Assembly (NCBI GenBank): GCA_021014325.1
Contig: JAJGQC010000683.1
Coordinates: forward strand, 248,001-312,000
Reading direction: 5' to 3'
DNA length: 64,000 nt
From: Plazaster borealis
Taxonomy: Eukaryota > Echinodermata > Asteroidea > Forcipulatida > Labidiasteridae
Made by a program: the position numbers and the translations under genes. The notes below the pieces were generated by a model that made no database searches, had not been told where the DNA came from, and saw nothing but the letters and a program-made list of their open reading frames with translations. Below are positions 11,122-22,583 of this stretch, one piece after another (within the stretch, counting starts at the first letter, position 1; every line of letters begins with the position of its first letter).

Positions 11122-12290
11122 TCAAGGTCTCTTTTTCCGGCATTTCTTTTTCCTTTGGGTTTGAAACCCCGAGGACTCTGCTTTCGGAGTTTCATTCCCT
11201 GATGAGGGGATTCTCTGCGCGTTCTCTTGGCTTGATGATCCGTCTGTAGATCGGTTCCTTTTGCTGGCGTTGGAAGTCATGGAACCGTCGGAGTCGTTTC
11301 CGTTGCTTGTAAGTTGTTCGGTTGCTGTGCTCAGGTGAAGCCAAAGCTGGGTTGAATCTTGGTCCGTGCTCTCTGACTCACTGAGGGTGCTGTGGCTGGG
11401 ATATAGGGTGGGTTGAAATCGTTGGGGCTTGGGTGGGATGACGGGTGGTATTGCGTTCTTTGCTGGCGTTTGCTTCGCTGTGACTTGGGGCTTCGCTGTG
11501 ACTTGGGGCCTCGGTGCGATTGGAGGGCGGTTTGGAGCCTTTGCCGTAGTAGGGTTCTCCCTTTGCTGTGGTTCGGGGTGGTCGGTGGCGCTGGGGCGTC
11601 CTTCGGGGGTGGTGGAAATCCCATGGTGGCCTGCCTTGTGCGGTTGTAATACGACTCCCGGCAATCCCTCTTGGTGTGCCCTTTTTGTTGACAGATGACA
11701 CAAAATGGCTCGTTCTTGCAATTTATGGATATATGTCCCTTTTCTTGGCACTGGAAACATTTCTCGTTGGGGCACGTTGAGGCGTTGTGACCTTCTCCGT
11801 TGCACTTTCGGCTTGTTTGTGCCTGTCCTTCAAATTTCACCCGTGGCTGGAGTTTGCCGACGTTTATGAAGGATGGGATGGGAGTGTCCAATTCCATCCT
11901 AAATTTCCTGGTGCCGTCTTCAATTTATGGGTGGGTTTGCCAGGTGCCACGGTAGTGAGACAGGATTCTGCCGAATTGTGAAAGTTTCGTTGAAACCGGC
12001 TGGTCTCCCATCTCTTGAGGTGCACCGTATACTCGGACGAAGCTGACCTTTCGCTGGACTGGGTTGATCGTTGTCACCTTCTTATCAATGGTCAGGTTTC
12101 TGGTCTTCACTCGTTCGGTAGTCGTTGCATCTTTCAGGGTGATGCACCACTCTGTCGCACTCAAGTTCTGGATGTCTCCTTTTCCAAGGAACTTATCCAG
12201 CTCGGTGAACATTGATGTTGGCGAATCAGCTTTTGTCGTCAGGTTGATGACCAGACTGTTGGGGCGCTCCAGGGTCCTGGGCTCCGCCAT
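11122..12290 (-). pseudogene. ORF1 remnant of copy 2: CCHC RNA-binding protein
   Basis: Three CCHC knuckles (C-R-K-C-N-G-E-G-H, C-F-Q-C-Q-E-K-G-H, C-V-I-C-Q-Q-K-G-H) follow an RRM-like N-terminal region and precede a long Pro/Ser/Thr-rich tail ending in a Lys/Arg cluster. The frame breaks near 11900 and again near 11350-11800. It is similar in plan to the ORF1 at 21489-22583, and less so to that at 43666-45117. Confidence 0.7.
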
Positions 12291-12387
12291 GTTGGTTTTA
12301 TTCAGATGGTATAGACGTCATTGTGGAAATATATATGGAGAATCTCGAACTTTATAGTAGTGTAGGAAAGGCTAAGAACAAACCAAG

Positions 12388-12416
12388 TGATTTTAGCCAA
12401 AAGGCCGAGAAGCAAT
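12388..12416 (-). pseudogene. U2 snRNA 5' remnant (29 nt)
   Basis: Matches the first 29 bases of the intact U2 genes, with two changes (third base C to T; GATC to AATC near base 25). The upstream 430 bases also match the U2 upstream region of the other units. This is the broken start of the array. Confidence 0.8.
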
Positions 12417-12844
12417 ACTTACAACAATTGTCTCAAGAATAATGCAGCCTCCGACATGACACGAATCACACGAGATGCAATGGTGTCACAAGAGGGCGCT
12501 GTTACTTTTTTGACATCTCGCTGCACACGGGGAACATTCGGGGGGCGAAATATAGATCAAATCTGACCAGACGCAAAGCAAGCACATGCAAGAAAACTGA
12601 AATACAACCATGTGTTAACGCATGCTATACGCAAGTACATGTGTATTCTAAGTTTATGTTGACATTGTACAGTGTTGCCTGGGTGGGGAGTGTTCGTCGC
12701 GCGTTTGTTTATTTTTTAATTTTGCGCGCGTTAAGACAATGGCATTGTAAACGCGCAAAACACAACAATAGTACTCGCTCATTACGCATAACATTGTACA
12801 TAGAAACAGCGTGACTGTACTGTGTGCAGGATACGTATACACAC

Positions 12845-13260
12845 ACTGTAAAACCAAGTGTTTAGGATCTAAACATTTACATAAACGCAAAAACGTAACA
12901 GTTTAAAAACACTGTGACGCGTTTATCAGTTAAACTGCGTTTAGAGTTTGAACATATTTATATTCTGAACATATCAATGTTTATCTATAAACATAAACAC
13001 GTTTAAGGACTGAACACTGCAAACCCATGTTTATTTTAAGAACACATCAGTGTTTATTTTTATACACACTGTATTTAAATATTAAACACTTCAACACGTT
13101 TATAAACTTGTAATATGTTCCAAATCTAAACGTATATAGCATTTAACAAATGTTTAACAAGTGTTTAATTGTTCTTTAATAAACACTCTGACATGTTTAT
13201 AGGCTGTAATAGTTTAAAAACACTGTGACGCGTTTATCAGCTATCTGCGTTTAGAGTTTG
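12845..13260. repeat. CACTGTAAAA-type repeat replacing the H2A gene
   Basis: Starts CACTGTAAAACC within the CA tract that normally precedes H2A and ends at the AATATCCCAAACTGAC sequence that normally lies beyond the AAG tract. It carries two near-identical blocks of about 50 bases (about 12899-12950 and 13210-13262), starting AGTTTAAAAACACTGTGACG. It resembles the repeat at 6346-6891. The whole H2A gene and its promoter are missing. Confidence 0.65.
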
Positions 13261-13464
13261 ATAATATCCCAAACTGACAAACACCAGCTTGTTTTGTGTA
13301 TTTGTATTTTCCTTGATTTCTTTGTTTTTATTTATTAAGTAAACTTTGTTGTTGTTTTTGTTGTAGTATAGCAGTAAGGCGTCATGAAAACCAGCGCCCC
13401 CCCCCCACCAATAAAATAAAAACAATAATAAAATAAATGAATAAAGTTAAAAAGGGCCACTTAC

Positions 13465-13566
13465 TCAACAATGTACGCTTCCAAGTCCAATTTGTGGACC
13501 CTCGCTTAATTAACTCGGTGTCACAGTTGCATCCAGAATGAAAGCCAAGCGTGGTGTTCAGACTAC
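13465..13566 (-). other. Exon-like segment in the H2A/H2B spacer, unit A copy
   Basis: Reading leftwards, ATTCTCTATTTAG precedes and GTAAGT follows 102 bases that are open in one frame (phase 1 at both ends), encoding about 33 residues with C-N-C and T-N-W-T-W-K-R. The same segment is present in units B to F. Its origin is unknown; see the findings. Confidence 0.3.
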
Positions 13567-13804
13567 CTAAATAGAGAATAAATAAGAGGCTTTAATAACT
13601 TATTAAAACACTGTTCATGTTCAAGATGATTCTGACTTGATATAATATTTACTTTACAAACGGAAAAACCCTGTTTGTTTGAAGTAATTTTATGCTTAAT
13701 CCCCGGGTAATAATATATACTTGTTTAACCCTGTTGTTTTTGATTATTTTGTTTATAGGCGGAGGGATGGTTTGGGGACTCGACACGACACTTATGTTAT
13801 TAAA

Positions 13805-13841
13805 TCTCTCTTTGGGAAATGTGTTGGCTCTGAAAAGAGCT
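13805..13841 (-). promoter_or_regulatory. H2B 3' stem-loop and downstream element, unit A
   Basis: The stem-loop reads AGCTCTTTTCAGAGCC on the minus strand. The first G of the stem is changed to A, opening the base pair at the foot of the stem. The purine element CCAAAGAGAGA follows. This is the only copy in which the H2B stem differs. Confidence 0.85.
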
Positions 13842-13870
13842 GTTTTGATTGCGCATGACCCCGGGCCAGC

Positions 13871-14239
13871 TTATTTTGAAGTTGTGTACTTGGTGACCGC
13901 CTTGGTGCCCTCACTGACAGCGTGTTTGGCCAGCTCACCGGGAAGAAGGAGACGAACTGCAGTCTGAACCTCTCGGCTGGAGATGGTTGATTTCTTGTTG
14001 TAGTGCGCCAATCGAGAAGACTCGGCGGCAATGCGCTCGAAGATATCGTTGACGAAGCTGTTCATGATGGACATCGCCTTGCTCGAAATGCCCGTGTCGG
14101 GATGAACCTGCTTCATGACCTTGTAGATGTAAATTCCGTAGCTCTCCTTGCGGCGGCGTCGCCTCTTCTTGTCTGTGCGGAGTGGCCCCTTGGTATTTCC
14201 TGCTTTCTTCTGTCCCTTTCCACTTGCTTTGGGAGGCAT
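13871..14239 (-). CDS. H2B: Histone H2B, unit A
   Basis: Full 122-residue H2B, identical in protein to the other five copies. A basic N-terminal tail ([11 protein letters not shown], then six basic residues in a row) leads into the histone fold ([16 protein letters not shown]) and a C-terminal helix ending T-K-Y-T-T-S-K. H2B pairs with H2A, and two such dimers complete the nucleosome octamer. In this unit the neighbouring H2A is lost. Confidence 0.97.
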   Translation of the reverse strand: MPPKASGKGQKKAGNTKGPLRTDKKRRRRRKESYGIYIYKVMKQVHPDTGISSKAMSIMNSFVNDIFERIAAESSRLAHYNKKSTISSREVQTAVRLLLPGELAKHAVSEGTKAVTKYTTSK

Positions 14240-14321
14240 GATGACTAGAGTGTTTACTTCAAGCGTACTGAACTGTTAGAGTAAATCAGACTGATTGGAT
14301 GGTACACCGGAGGACGTTCGG

Positions 14322-14328
14322 CTTTATA
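14322..14328 (-). promoter_or_regulatory. TATA box of H2B, unit A
   Basis: TATAAAG on the minus strand, 83 bases before the start codon. An ATTGG (inverted CCAAT) lies nearer the gene. Confidence 0.6.
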
Positions 14329-15020
14329 CTGCGACTGGAGGATCCGGTGCCAGTGGGCATTGTTACAATTCGCGCCTTGCTCTGTGGGCAGTGAAGCGGT
14401 CTGGTGATTTTATAATAATTATTGTTCAGCCAGACCATCCGAAAAGTTACCCCTTCACGCAGTTACTGTTGTTCTTATTCTTAATATAAACGAAATATGG
14501 GAGTGTAATCGATGAAAAAGAATTAGAGTAAGTTGAGTAGTAAAAATAATAATGTGAGCCAAGCCCTTGAAGTGATACTCATTCAGTGTACCGATTGTTT
14601 TCGAGAAGATAATTTATAAGGACCAAACCAAGACAATAGAATGCCAATCCCAAACACAGGATGGATAAAAATATAGTATCAATTTTCAAAAGACAACGAA
14701 TGAATGAATGAATGAATGGGCGAGCTGGGTGAAAGTCACACACTGAAAAAGAAGAGGGGGAGGGAGGGAGGTAGGTACAGAGAAAAACTGTTAGGGAAAA
14801 ACTCTTATGATAACAGTTTACAGTTATAATAGGTCAAACTGCACACAGAGAAAATTCATCCCTTGGGGCCATATTTATCATAGGAAACTTGTTATCTATT
14901 TTACTATAGTTGAGGAGGCTTACTTATTTCATGGGATATCTTGTTTTGCTGCGTAGTTATGATTTATTATATTATTTAAGGAAATAAAACAGAGAACGAT
15001 GACACTGGGCATGATTAAAA

Positions 15021-15058
15021 TCTCTTTCAAGAAGTGGTGGGTGGCTCTGAAAAGAGCC
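15021..15058 (-). promoter_or_regulatory. H3 3' stem-loop and downstream element, unit A
   Basis: Canonical GGCTCTTTTCAGAGCC stem-loop on the minus strand, then CTTCTTGAAAGAGA, the U7 snRNA pairing element. The pair directs endonucleolytic cleavage instead of polyadenylation. Confidence 0.95.
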
Positions 15059-15084
15059 GTTTTGTTTTGTAGAAACGAGTTTTC

Positions 15085-15494
15085 TCAGGCTCGTTCACCA
15101 CGAATTCGGCGGGCGAGTTGGATGTCCTTGGGCATGATGGTAACCCGCTTGGCGTGGATGGCACAGAGATTGGTGTCTTCGAAGAGTCCCACAAGATAGG
15201 CCTCGCTGGCTTCTTGAAGCGCCATCACAGCTGAGCTCTGGAATCGCAGTTCGGTCTTGAAGTCTTGCGCTATTTCACGGACCAGTCTCTGGAATGGGAG
15301 TTTTCGGATAAGCAGCTCTGTGCTTTTCTGGTAACGGCGAATCTCCGCAGTGCCACAGTTCCAGGTCTGTAACGGTGGGGTTTCTTCACGCCGCCGGTAG
15401 CCGGGGCACTCTTTCGGGCAGCCTTGGTCGCCAACTGCTTTCGCGGGGCTTTCCCCCCTGTACTCTTGCGTGCTGTCTGCTTGGTACGAGCCAT
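15085..15494 (-). pseudogene. H3: Histone H3, one-base frameshift, unit A
   Basis: Encodes the start of H3 correctly ([14 protein letters not shown]) to residue 50, then one C is missing from the CCC run (CTCCGC for CTCCCGC at about 15344). The remaining two thirds of the protein continue in another frame to the normal stop at 15085. Unit C carries the identical deletion. Confidence 0.9.
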
Positions 15495-15910
15495 TATCTT
15501 TGTTTACTGTTTTCAAAGTTGTGGTCCAATTCCCGAGCAGCTCTTCTTAAAGGATTGGGATGTCCGTTGAAGGATCGCCTCTGACAAAGGCGGGGGGACG
15601 CGATTGGCCCAGTGGCCATGCCGGGCAATCCCGCCAGAACCGCTTGAGTGGTCATCATCGGGGCCCAATTTTTACATGGAGGTGCCTATAAGCACAGGGA
15701 AAAACGAAGCTAGCACAAAATGAACATGCTTAACAGAATACGGATACCGGCCCTATCATTATTGCCTCAGAAGAAACTTGTTAATAATAATAATAATAAT
15801 AATAATAAGACTTGTAATGCGCACATATCCACCCTGCTGGGTGTTCAAGGCGCAGTAAAAAACTCAAAAATAAAACAAAACAAAACAAAGACAAAACAGA
15901 CACAACAAAA

Positions 15911-18890
15911 TTAGTCCTTGAAAACCTGTGACATAAGATAAGTTTTGAGAAGAGATTTGAATTTTGTGGTACAAAGACAAGATCTAAGATTAAGCGGTAG
16001 AGAGTTCCAGATGCGTGGCGCAGCTGAAGAAAAAGACCTGTCACCCCATGAGTGTCGAGACTTGGGTTCAACGAGGAGAAGCATGGAACTTGATCGAAGA
16101 TTCCTTGATGGAGTGTAAACTTGAAGTAGTTCAGAAATATAGTGGGGAGCCTTGCCATTAAGTGCTTTGTGGACAATGAGCATCAGCTTGAAGATGATTC
16201 GTTGAGAGATAGGAGCCAATGTAGTTGTTTCAGAATGGGGGTGATAGAACAGGATTTTCTAGACAGTGTCACAATGCGGGCAGCGGTATTTTGGAGGCGT
16301 TGAAGACGGGAAATCTGGTTGTTAGGAAGACTGTAGGGAAGAGCATTGCCGTTGTCAAGACGAGAAGTAACAAATGCATGAATGACCTTTTCAGTGGCAC
16401 TTTTGTCCAAGTACTTGCGAATCTTACCAATATTCCTGATGTGATATGATGACAGACGAACGATGTTGTTGATGTGTGGTTGAAGTGTCATCGATGAATC
16501 AAAAATAACCCCTAAGTTCCGAGCTTGCAGCGAGGTAGCTATCCGAGCATCACCGATGGAAATGTATGGCACTGAAACCTTTGTTAACTGTTGACGTGAC
16601 CCAAATAGAAGGAACTCTGTCTTATCATCATTTAACTTCAGGAAGTTTTGTTGTGTCCAACGTCGAATCTCTTGGATGCATTTCTCAAGTCTTGCAATAG
16701 ATGCATTGGCGTTTTCTTGAGAAGATTTAAACGTGATGTATAGCTGAGTGTCGTCTGCGTACACATGGTAATTCAGATTAAATTTCAGGATGATGTCACG
16801 AATCGGTAAAGTGTACAGCGTAAACCACTGCGGGCCCAGTACCGACCCCTGTGGCACAGAGTAGTTCAAAACAACAGGGTCTGATATTGCGGTGCCAATA
16901 CATACATGCTGAGTTCTATTGTAGAGATACGATTTGCACCATGCTAGGGCTGTGTCCTCTATGCCAAGGTGATTCTGGAGCCGAGAGAGAAGGATGTTGT
17001 GATCAACAGTGTCAAAGGCAGCACTCAAGTCTAGCAGGACTAGTGCTGTTAGGTTACCATTGTCCATTGCAGAAAGAATATCGTTGCTCACACGGACTAG
17101 TGCAGCTTCTGTCCCATGGAAAGGCTTGTATGCTGACTGGAACACGTCGGACAGGTTGAAATTATGAATGTGATCAGAAATGCGTGATGAAACTACTCGT
17201 TCGATGACTTTTCCAAGATATTTTAAGTTTGCAACCGGTCTGTAGTTTTTGAATATCTCCTTGTCCAGGTTTGGTTTCTTGATGAGCGGCCTGATGTAGG
17301 AAACTTTGAGGCTATCGGGGAAACAACCGGAACTGAGAGATTCGTTTACAAGATTAGTGATGTAGGGTAAAAATATATCAATGTTTTGCTTCATCATGGA
17401 TGTTGACACTGGATCCAGCTCACAGGATTTTGAAGGAGATTTCATAATAACCCTTTGAATCTCAGCAACAGTGGCAGGCTCAAACACAGATAGTCTACAC
17501 TCTGGTTGAAGATGTGGCAATGTCTGCGGCACGTTGTAAGGGACTGATGAAAAGATGAGCGGATGTCTGAAATCTTGGTGACAAAGAATTTCTGGAATTC
17601 ATTTGCCAAGTCCTGATCATTGTAAGTGGATGGAAGGACGGGGGTTTTGGGTTTGAGCAACAACTTACCAATTATCTTGAAGAGCTTCTTTTGATCTCCT
17701 GAGGATTCTTGTACTTGGGATGAATAATGGGTGATCTTTGCCTGGTTGATCAAATTCCTGACTACCTTACATTGGTTGCGATATTCTTGTCGTTGTATTT
17801 CCAACTTGCCATTTTTCCGCCATTTCCGCTCAAGTTGACGACAGATCTTTCTTGCTGTACGAATATCATCATTGAACCAGGAAACTTCAGTTCGGACCTT
17901 GACTGATCTTGTTTTCCAAGGTGCGTATTTATCCAAGATGTCACTGATAGTACTCTCATATTGGCTGACATAGGAATCCAAGCAGTCATGATCAATTTCC
18001 AGCTTTGCTAAATGAGTTCCTATGTCGCTGAACACTTCAGGAGAATTCACATGTTTCCACTGTCGGCTCTTTATAGTGACGGTTGGGACTTTGGGCTTGC
18101 ACAGACTCAAGTTACACATGACTGCATAATGGTCTGAGAATCCAGGTAGAATAACAAAGTTTGAGACAATGGGTGGGGTGATGTCACGAGTTATGACAAG
18201 GTCCAGGCAATGACCGAGACGATGAGTCGGCTCCTTGATATGCTGGGTAAGACCGAAAGCCTGAAGTAGATGCTTAAACTGGTTTGCATTGGTGTTGTGG
18301 ATGTCATCAACATGAATGTTAAAGTCACCAGTGATGATGATTTCCGATGGATGAAGGAGATATTCTAAAATCAAATTCTCAAATTCCTTAAGAAAACTTG
18401 AGAAAGTCACATGTTGGCCGTTAGAATCTCTTTCAGGTCTGTATACAATGACAAGGCGAACAGATTTAGAGTTTCCGGAAACCTCAGCATGAAGAGATTC
18501 AAAAGTTGTGTATTGGACGTCATTACTTTTCACAGAGACAGATAAAGTAGATCTGTACAGTATTGCAACTCCTCCACCGGTCTTGTGAGGTCTTGGGATG
18601 TGATGAAAGTAGTAGCCAGCAGGGGTACACTGACGACATGTTAAGTTGTCATCTGGTCTAAGCCATGTTTCTGAAACGGCAACAAGGTCCAGATCTTTTT
18701 GCAGAACAAAATCAGCAAAATCGTCATACTTGTTACAGATGGACTGTGTGTTCAGAACACAAAGGCTGAGTTGAGATTTGGCAGGAGTCACTGGTGCTAG
18801 AACAGATGGGGGTGTAACTTCAGGTATAGGGAGTTTATGAACAGTTCTACGGCGACCAGCTTTTTTTTCACGATGTGTAGGTCGGTAAAC
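15911..18890 (-). pseudogene. Endonuclease-RT polyprotein of the CR1/L2-type element
   Basis: Endonuclease: L-N-T-Q-S-I, V-S-E-T-W-L, I-T-G-D-F-N-I-H and S-D-H-Y (18791 down to about 17700). RT: L-L-D-L-S-A-A-F-D-T-V-D-H (motif A), S-V-P-Q-G-S-V-L-G-P (motif B), V-Y-A-D-D-T-Q-L (motif C) at 17532-16183. The C-terminal block continues in a third frame to 15911. Frame changes occur near 17440-17530 and 16180-16220. Nicking and target-primed reverse transcription would be its roles when intact. Confidence 0.85.
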
Positions 18891-18901
18891 AGTGCTGGGA
18901 T

Positions 18902-19447
18902 TTACAAAAGGCCAAGATTCTGCAATGTAAATTTACAGGAAGGCAGAGTTGATGCACGTGTGGATGGGGCATAACGGAGACTGAGAAGCTTGTTACGTGA
19001 GTAGGAATTTGTAGAGTTTGGACTAGCTTCTGCTGAGTTTGAGTTATTTTCAGCTTCAGGGCCGGGATTTACAGCAATGTCACCGAAGATCACAATTTCC
19101 AAATGAAAAGTGGCTGGGGAATTGTCATAATATGACACAGGGCATTTCAAATATTTCCGATGCTGGATGAATCCTAGCTGTGACTTTGGCAGAATGCAAG
19201 CACCAAGCACAATTGATGCTGATGGAACAAAGCTGACCACAGATGAGTCAGTGCAGTACAATGGTCTAGCAAGCAGGGAGAGAATAAAAAGGATACTTAC
19301 CTCCATTGTCCCCAGATGGGCGAACAATGTCCATGGACGAGGTGGCTGACTGCACAGCATGCAGCCACCAAAGTGTGTGTTAGCTTTGTACACCAGAATT
19401 TTCAAATGAGACAGTGAAAAATTCCAACAGAAAATCACTATTTTCAC
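18902..19447 (-). pseudogene. N-terminal region of the CR1/L2-type element with signal-like and 2A-like motifs
   Basis: The frame opens at 19447, but the Met at 19306 is followed by a hydrophobic stretch (I-L-F-I-L-S-L-L-A) typical of a signal peptide. About 75 residues later comes G-D-I-A-V-N-P-G-P (19058-19084). This nearly fits the 2A ribosome-skipping consensus D-x-E-x-N-P-G-P, with Ala in place of Glu. A Ser/Asn-rich stretch follows, then a stop or frameshift near 18900 before the endonuclease frame. 2A-like peptides are known from sea-urchin non-LTR elements. Confidence 0.55.
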
Positions 19448-20082
19448 AACTCAGATGACTCCAGGACACACAGAAAAAAGTCCTGTAGATTCCAGGTGTA
19501 GTAACAAATCCAGTTGTATAAGAACAAGAACACAAAATGAGCAATATACTAAGAAATTAACAAACAAATACAGAGCTGATTTGAGTGGCTGCTGTCAGGC
19601 GCTCAGTCAAATTGTTGAGGGCGAAAAGAACAAGAGAGAGAGAAAGGAAAAAACAAAAAAGAATGCGGGAAGGTCTTGTAAACAGATACCACTCTTTAAC
19701 CAAAACAACTTGCTTGAAAAATACGCGACTTGTGAAAAAAAAAAACCACCAAGACAAGCAAACGAATAAAAGCCCGTTGCCCCCCCCCCGCCCCTCTCCC
19801 AAAAACACAACTATTATAGACGGTTAGGTTTCCTTCCTTCGCTTGTAAACAAGAAATAGCTTTAGCTGCTAGACGTCTAACGTTCTGAATGGTTTGTAGT
19901 TTGTTTGTTTTTTAACTTTTTATACGATTGATGCCTGTTATGAACAGTGAGCGAGCGAGTGAGTGAGTGACCCAAAGTGTTTTGAACTTTATATAATTTG
20001 TTTTTAAACTTAATGTAAACAATAATTTACGACAACAAATAAAAGGAGGAAGTGATTTTAGGAAACGAAAAGACAAGCTGTA

Positions 20083-20121
20083 TCTCTCTTTTTTGAACTT
20101 GTGGTGGCTCTGAAAAGAGCC
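20083..20121 (-). promoter_or_regulatory. H4 3' stem-loop and downstream element, unit A
   Basis: Canonical GGCTCTTTTCAGAGCC on the minus strand, then a purine tract AAAAAAGAGAGA about 10 bases on. Confidence 0.95.
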
Positions 20122-20149
20122 GTTGTTTTCAATGTGGGACGGTTACTGC

Positions 20150-20542
<393 letters not shown>

Positions 20543-20696
20543 CTAGACTATTTTGTTCGGGCGTTGCGGACGTGAACGTCAGACAGAACCACCCATCCAT
20601 GATTTGTTGACAAACAAAACAAACTCGAAGACCAACTCAAAACCACAGTTGAATAACAAACCTGACTTTTGTTTATTTATTTTCCCCCGGAGGGGA

Positions 20697-20850
20697 GTGT
20701 GGGCCGATCCCGGCAATAGTGCAAAACCGGGCCAACCCGTGGCCAGGACGGGGCAAGCCCCTCTTCCAAGGCCGATCATCAAAAATCAGATTAATATACT
20801 TGCTGCTCAATGAACAGCATTTCAGATATTATTCTGAAAAGAACAGATAC
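20697..20850 (-). pseudogene. U2 snRNA, 3' part (nt 36-189), split by an insertion
   Basis: Carries the Sm site (GATTTTTGATG) and the 3' hairpins, identical to the complete genes at 51073-51261. The first 35 bases lie 1.83 kb away at 22680-22714. The break falls between the two GTA triplets of GTAGTA. Confidence 0.92.
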
Positions 20851-20872
20851 GGTTTCAAAAATGGTTTATTTT

Positions 20873-21370
20873 TACCAATAAGCCATTCGGGCTCTCTTAC
20901 ATACAGTTTATGCAGTGTGACGCTATGTACATAATAAAAATTATAAACATAACATTCTACAAAAACGCAAATCAACAAAATCAATCAAAGCACTAACAAA
21001 TCAACAGTCAACGACTTCAATCAAAGCACTAACAAATCAATAGTCACCAATAAGCTATTCGGGCTCTCTTACATACAGTTTATGCAGTGTGACGCTATGT
21101 ACATAATACAAATTATAAACATAACATTCTACAAAAACGCAAATCAACAAAATCAATCAAAGCACTAACAAATCAACAGTCAACGACTTCAATCAAAGCA
21201 CTAACAAATCAATAGTCACCAATAAGCTATTCGGGCTCTCTTACATACAGTTTATGCATTGTGACGCTATGTACATAATACAAATTATAAACATAACATT
21301 CTACAAAAACACAAATCAACAAATCAATCAAAGCACTAACAAATCAATAGTCAAAGACTTCAAACAAAAG
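20873..21370. repeat. Three tandem copies of a ~174-bp repeat, 3' region of the half-element
   Basis: Copies start near 20873, 21045 and 21219 with ACCAATAAGC(C/T)ATTCGGGCTC. Each ends with one or two blocks of ATCAAAGCACTAACAAATCA. The last copy is shorter and more diverged. No frame runs through it. Confidence 0.9.
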
Positions 21371-21488
21371 CACTAACAAATCAATAGTCAAAAACCTTCA
21401 CCAATAAGTTCATTGTTCATCAGTTCACAAACTTAAACATAGTCATTCCCTTCACCATTGATCATGAGTTCACAAATCAACAAAAAGT

Positions 21489-22583
21489 TCAATGTTCCAG
21501 GTAACACTGGTAGTCATTCCACATTCCTTGCTTGTTTATCCGTCGTTTTAGCTCCATGTTACTCACTTCTCGGTAGGGTGTACCGGGGAGGTTGATTTTG
21601 AAGTAATTGATCAGTCGTTTTCTCTCCTCTGGTGGGTTGTCCATTTCGTCTCCACTGTGAGAAGTTTCTTTGTACCGGGGAGGTGTCTTTTGAAGTAATT
21701 TTCCAATCGTTATTCCAGGCTGTGGTTCTTGCGGTTTCCCTGGCTGTGGTTTAAGCGGTTCCTTTGTTCCGGTGGGTGCATCAGGTCTGGTTTCCCTTTC
21801 GTTGCGTCGCTTCTTTCTCTTGGTCGTTGGTGGTTGTGGCGGTTCGGGTTGTTTTTGTTGTTCTTCTACATGCATTTCCCCTGACGGTTGTTCAGAAAGT
21901 ACTTGTGGCTTTCTGACACGGTTGGCGTAGGATTGCGGGCATGGTTGTGCCGGGTGTTCCGTCGGTTGACAAGTCTTGCATCCTGATGGCTGCGGGCAGT
22001 TCTTTCTCATATGTCCGTATTGTTCGCAGGAATTGCACCTGATGTTTGGGCAGGTGGCGGCTTTGTGCCCCTCTCCGGAGCACTTTCTGCATGTTTCTGT
22101 CTGTCCGGTGTATTTGACGACAAGTTGAAAACCGTCCACCTTGATGTACGACGGTATCTTCCTGTCTATCTCCATTCGTAGGTGCCGGTTACCATTCTCC
22201 CAATCTTGATGCTTCTGCCAGTGTCCTCGACGGATGGCGTGAACCTCTCCGTACGAGGACATGACAGCAGCGATGCTGGTGTCCTTCATCTCACAAGGTG
22301 CGTACATTACTGTTACGTAATGTAAGTTCTTGCCGGCAGGTGCTGTGTGTACAGCGTTTTCTCCGATCTTCAGCTCCGTGGTCATAATTGTCTCAGTTCC
22401 TTCTGCGGTCTTTGTGGTAACAATCCACTTCTTGTCGGCTACCTGCTGTACACACTGTACATCATCGGCCAGGGTGGTCTTCACTAGGTCGCATACCTCG
22501 TCGTAGGTGGCTCTTTCGTTTAACAAAAGTTCAACACTCTGATTTCTCTGCATCTTGAACTCGTTTGCACTATCAGTTCTCAC
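21489..22583 (-). CDS. ORF1 protein of the U2-inserted half-element
   Basis: 364 residues, complete from Met to stop. Residues 15-150 resemble the RRM-like domain of Tx1 ORF1 proteins. Three CCHC zinc knuckles follow at 165-178, 183-196 and 202-215; the third departs slightly in spacing (C-K-T-C-Q-P-T-E-H). The C-terminal half is rich in Pro, Gln, Lys and Glu and looks disordered. Expected role: binding of element RNA and chaperoning of target-primed reverse transcription. The Met at residue 11 could be the true start. An open frame in an element without RT suggests recent mobility in trans or selection on ORF1. Confidence 0.8.
   Translation of the reverse strand: MRTDSANEFKMQRNQSVELLLNERATYDEVCDLVKTTLADDVQCVQQVADKKWIVTTKTAEGTETIMTTELKIGENAVHTAPAGKNLHYVTVMYAPCEMKDTSIAAVMSSYGEVHAIRRGHWQKHQDWENGNRHLRMEIDRKIPSYIKVDGFQLVVKYTGQTETCRKCSGEGHKAATCPNIRCNSCEQYGHMRKNCPQPSGCKTCQPTEHPAQPCPQSYANRVRKPQVLSEQPSGEMHVEEQQKQPEPPQPPTTKRKKRRNERETRPDAPTGTKEPLKPQPGKPQEPQPGITIGKLLQKTPPRYKETSHSGDEMDNPPEERKRLINYFKINLPGTPYREVSNMELKRRINKQGMWNDYQCYLEH

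Larger units (their letters stand above)
8838..12387 (-). mobile_element. Tx1-clade non-LTR retrotransposon, copy 2, inserted in a U2 gene
   Basis: ORF1 (12290 to 11122) and ORF2 (11069 to 8838) are both decayed. The 5' end touches 29 bases of the 5' end of a U2 snRNA gene (12388-12416), so the element entered a U2 gene, as did the three better-preserved insertions further right. The 3' end is missing: the RT stops soon after the YADD box, where the foldback element begins at 8837. The 3' half of the target U2 gene is therefore gone. Confidence 0.75.
15783..19611 (-). mobile_element. CR1/L2-type non-LTR retrotransposon in the H3/H4 spacer
   Basis: A 3.83-kb insertion, bounded by a 5-bp duplication TTGTT (15778-15782 and 19612-19616) in sequence continuous in the other units. 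The 3' end is a TTA microsatellite (15783-15808), as in CR1/L2 elements. The coding part shows an APE endonuclease, an RT and the C-terminal block P-R-I-W-N-S-L-P. It looks full length but carries several frameshifts. Confidence 0.85.

Noticed and set aside
13237..13425. Short minus-strand frame ending in a G-rich run
   Set aside because: Low-complexity translation of T-rich spacer and a C run; no homology seen.
14701..14720. AATG tetranucleotide run in the H2B/H3 spacer as a regulatory site
   Set aside because: Simple microsatellite present in every unit; no evidence for function.
15381..15516. Alternative H3-region frame starting M-K-T-V-N-K
   Set aside because: Out-of-frame reading of the H3 leader and tail, created by the frameshift.
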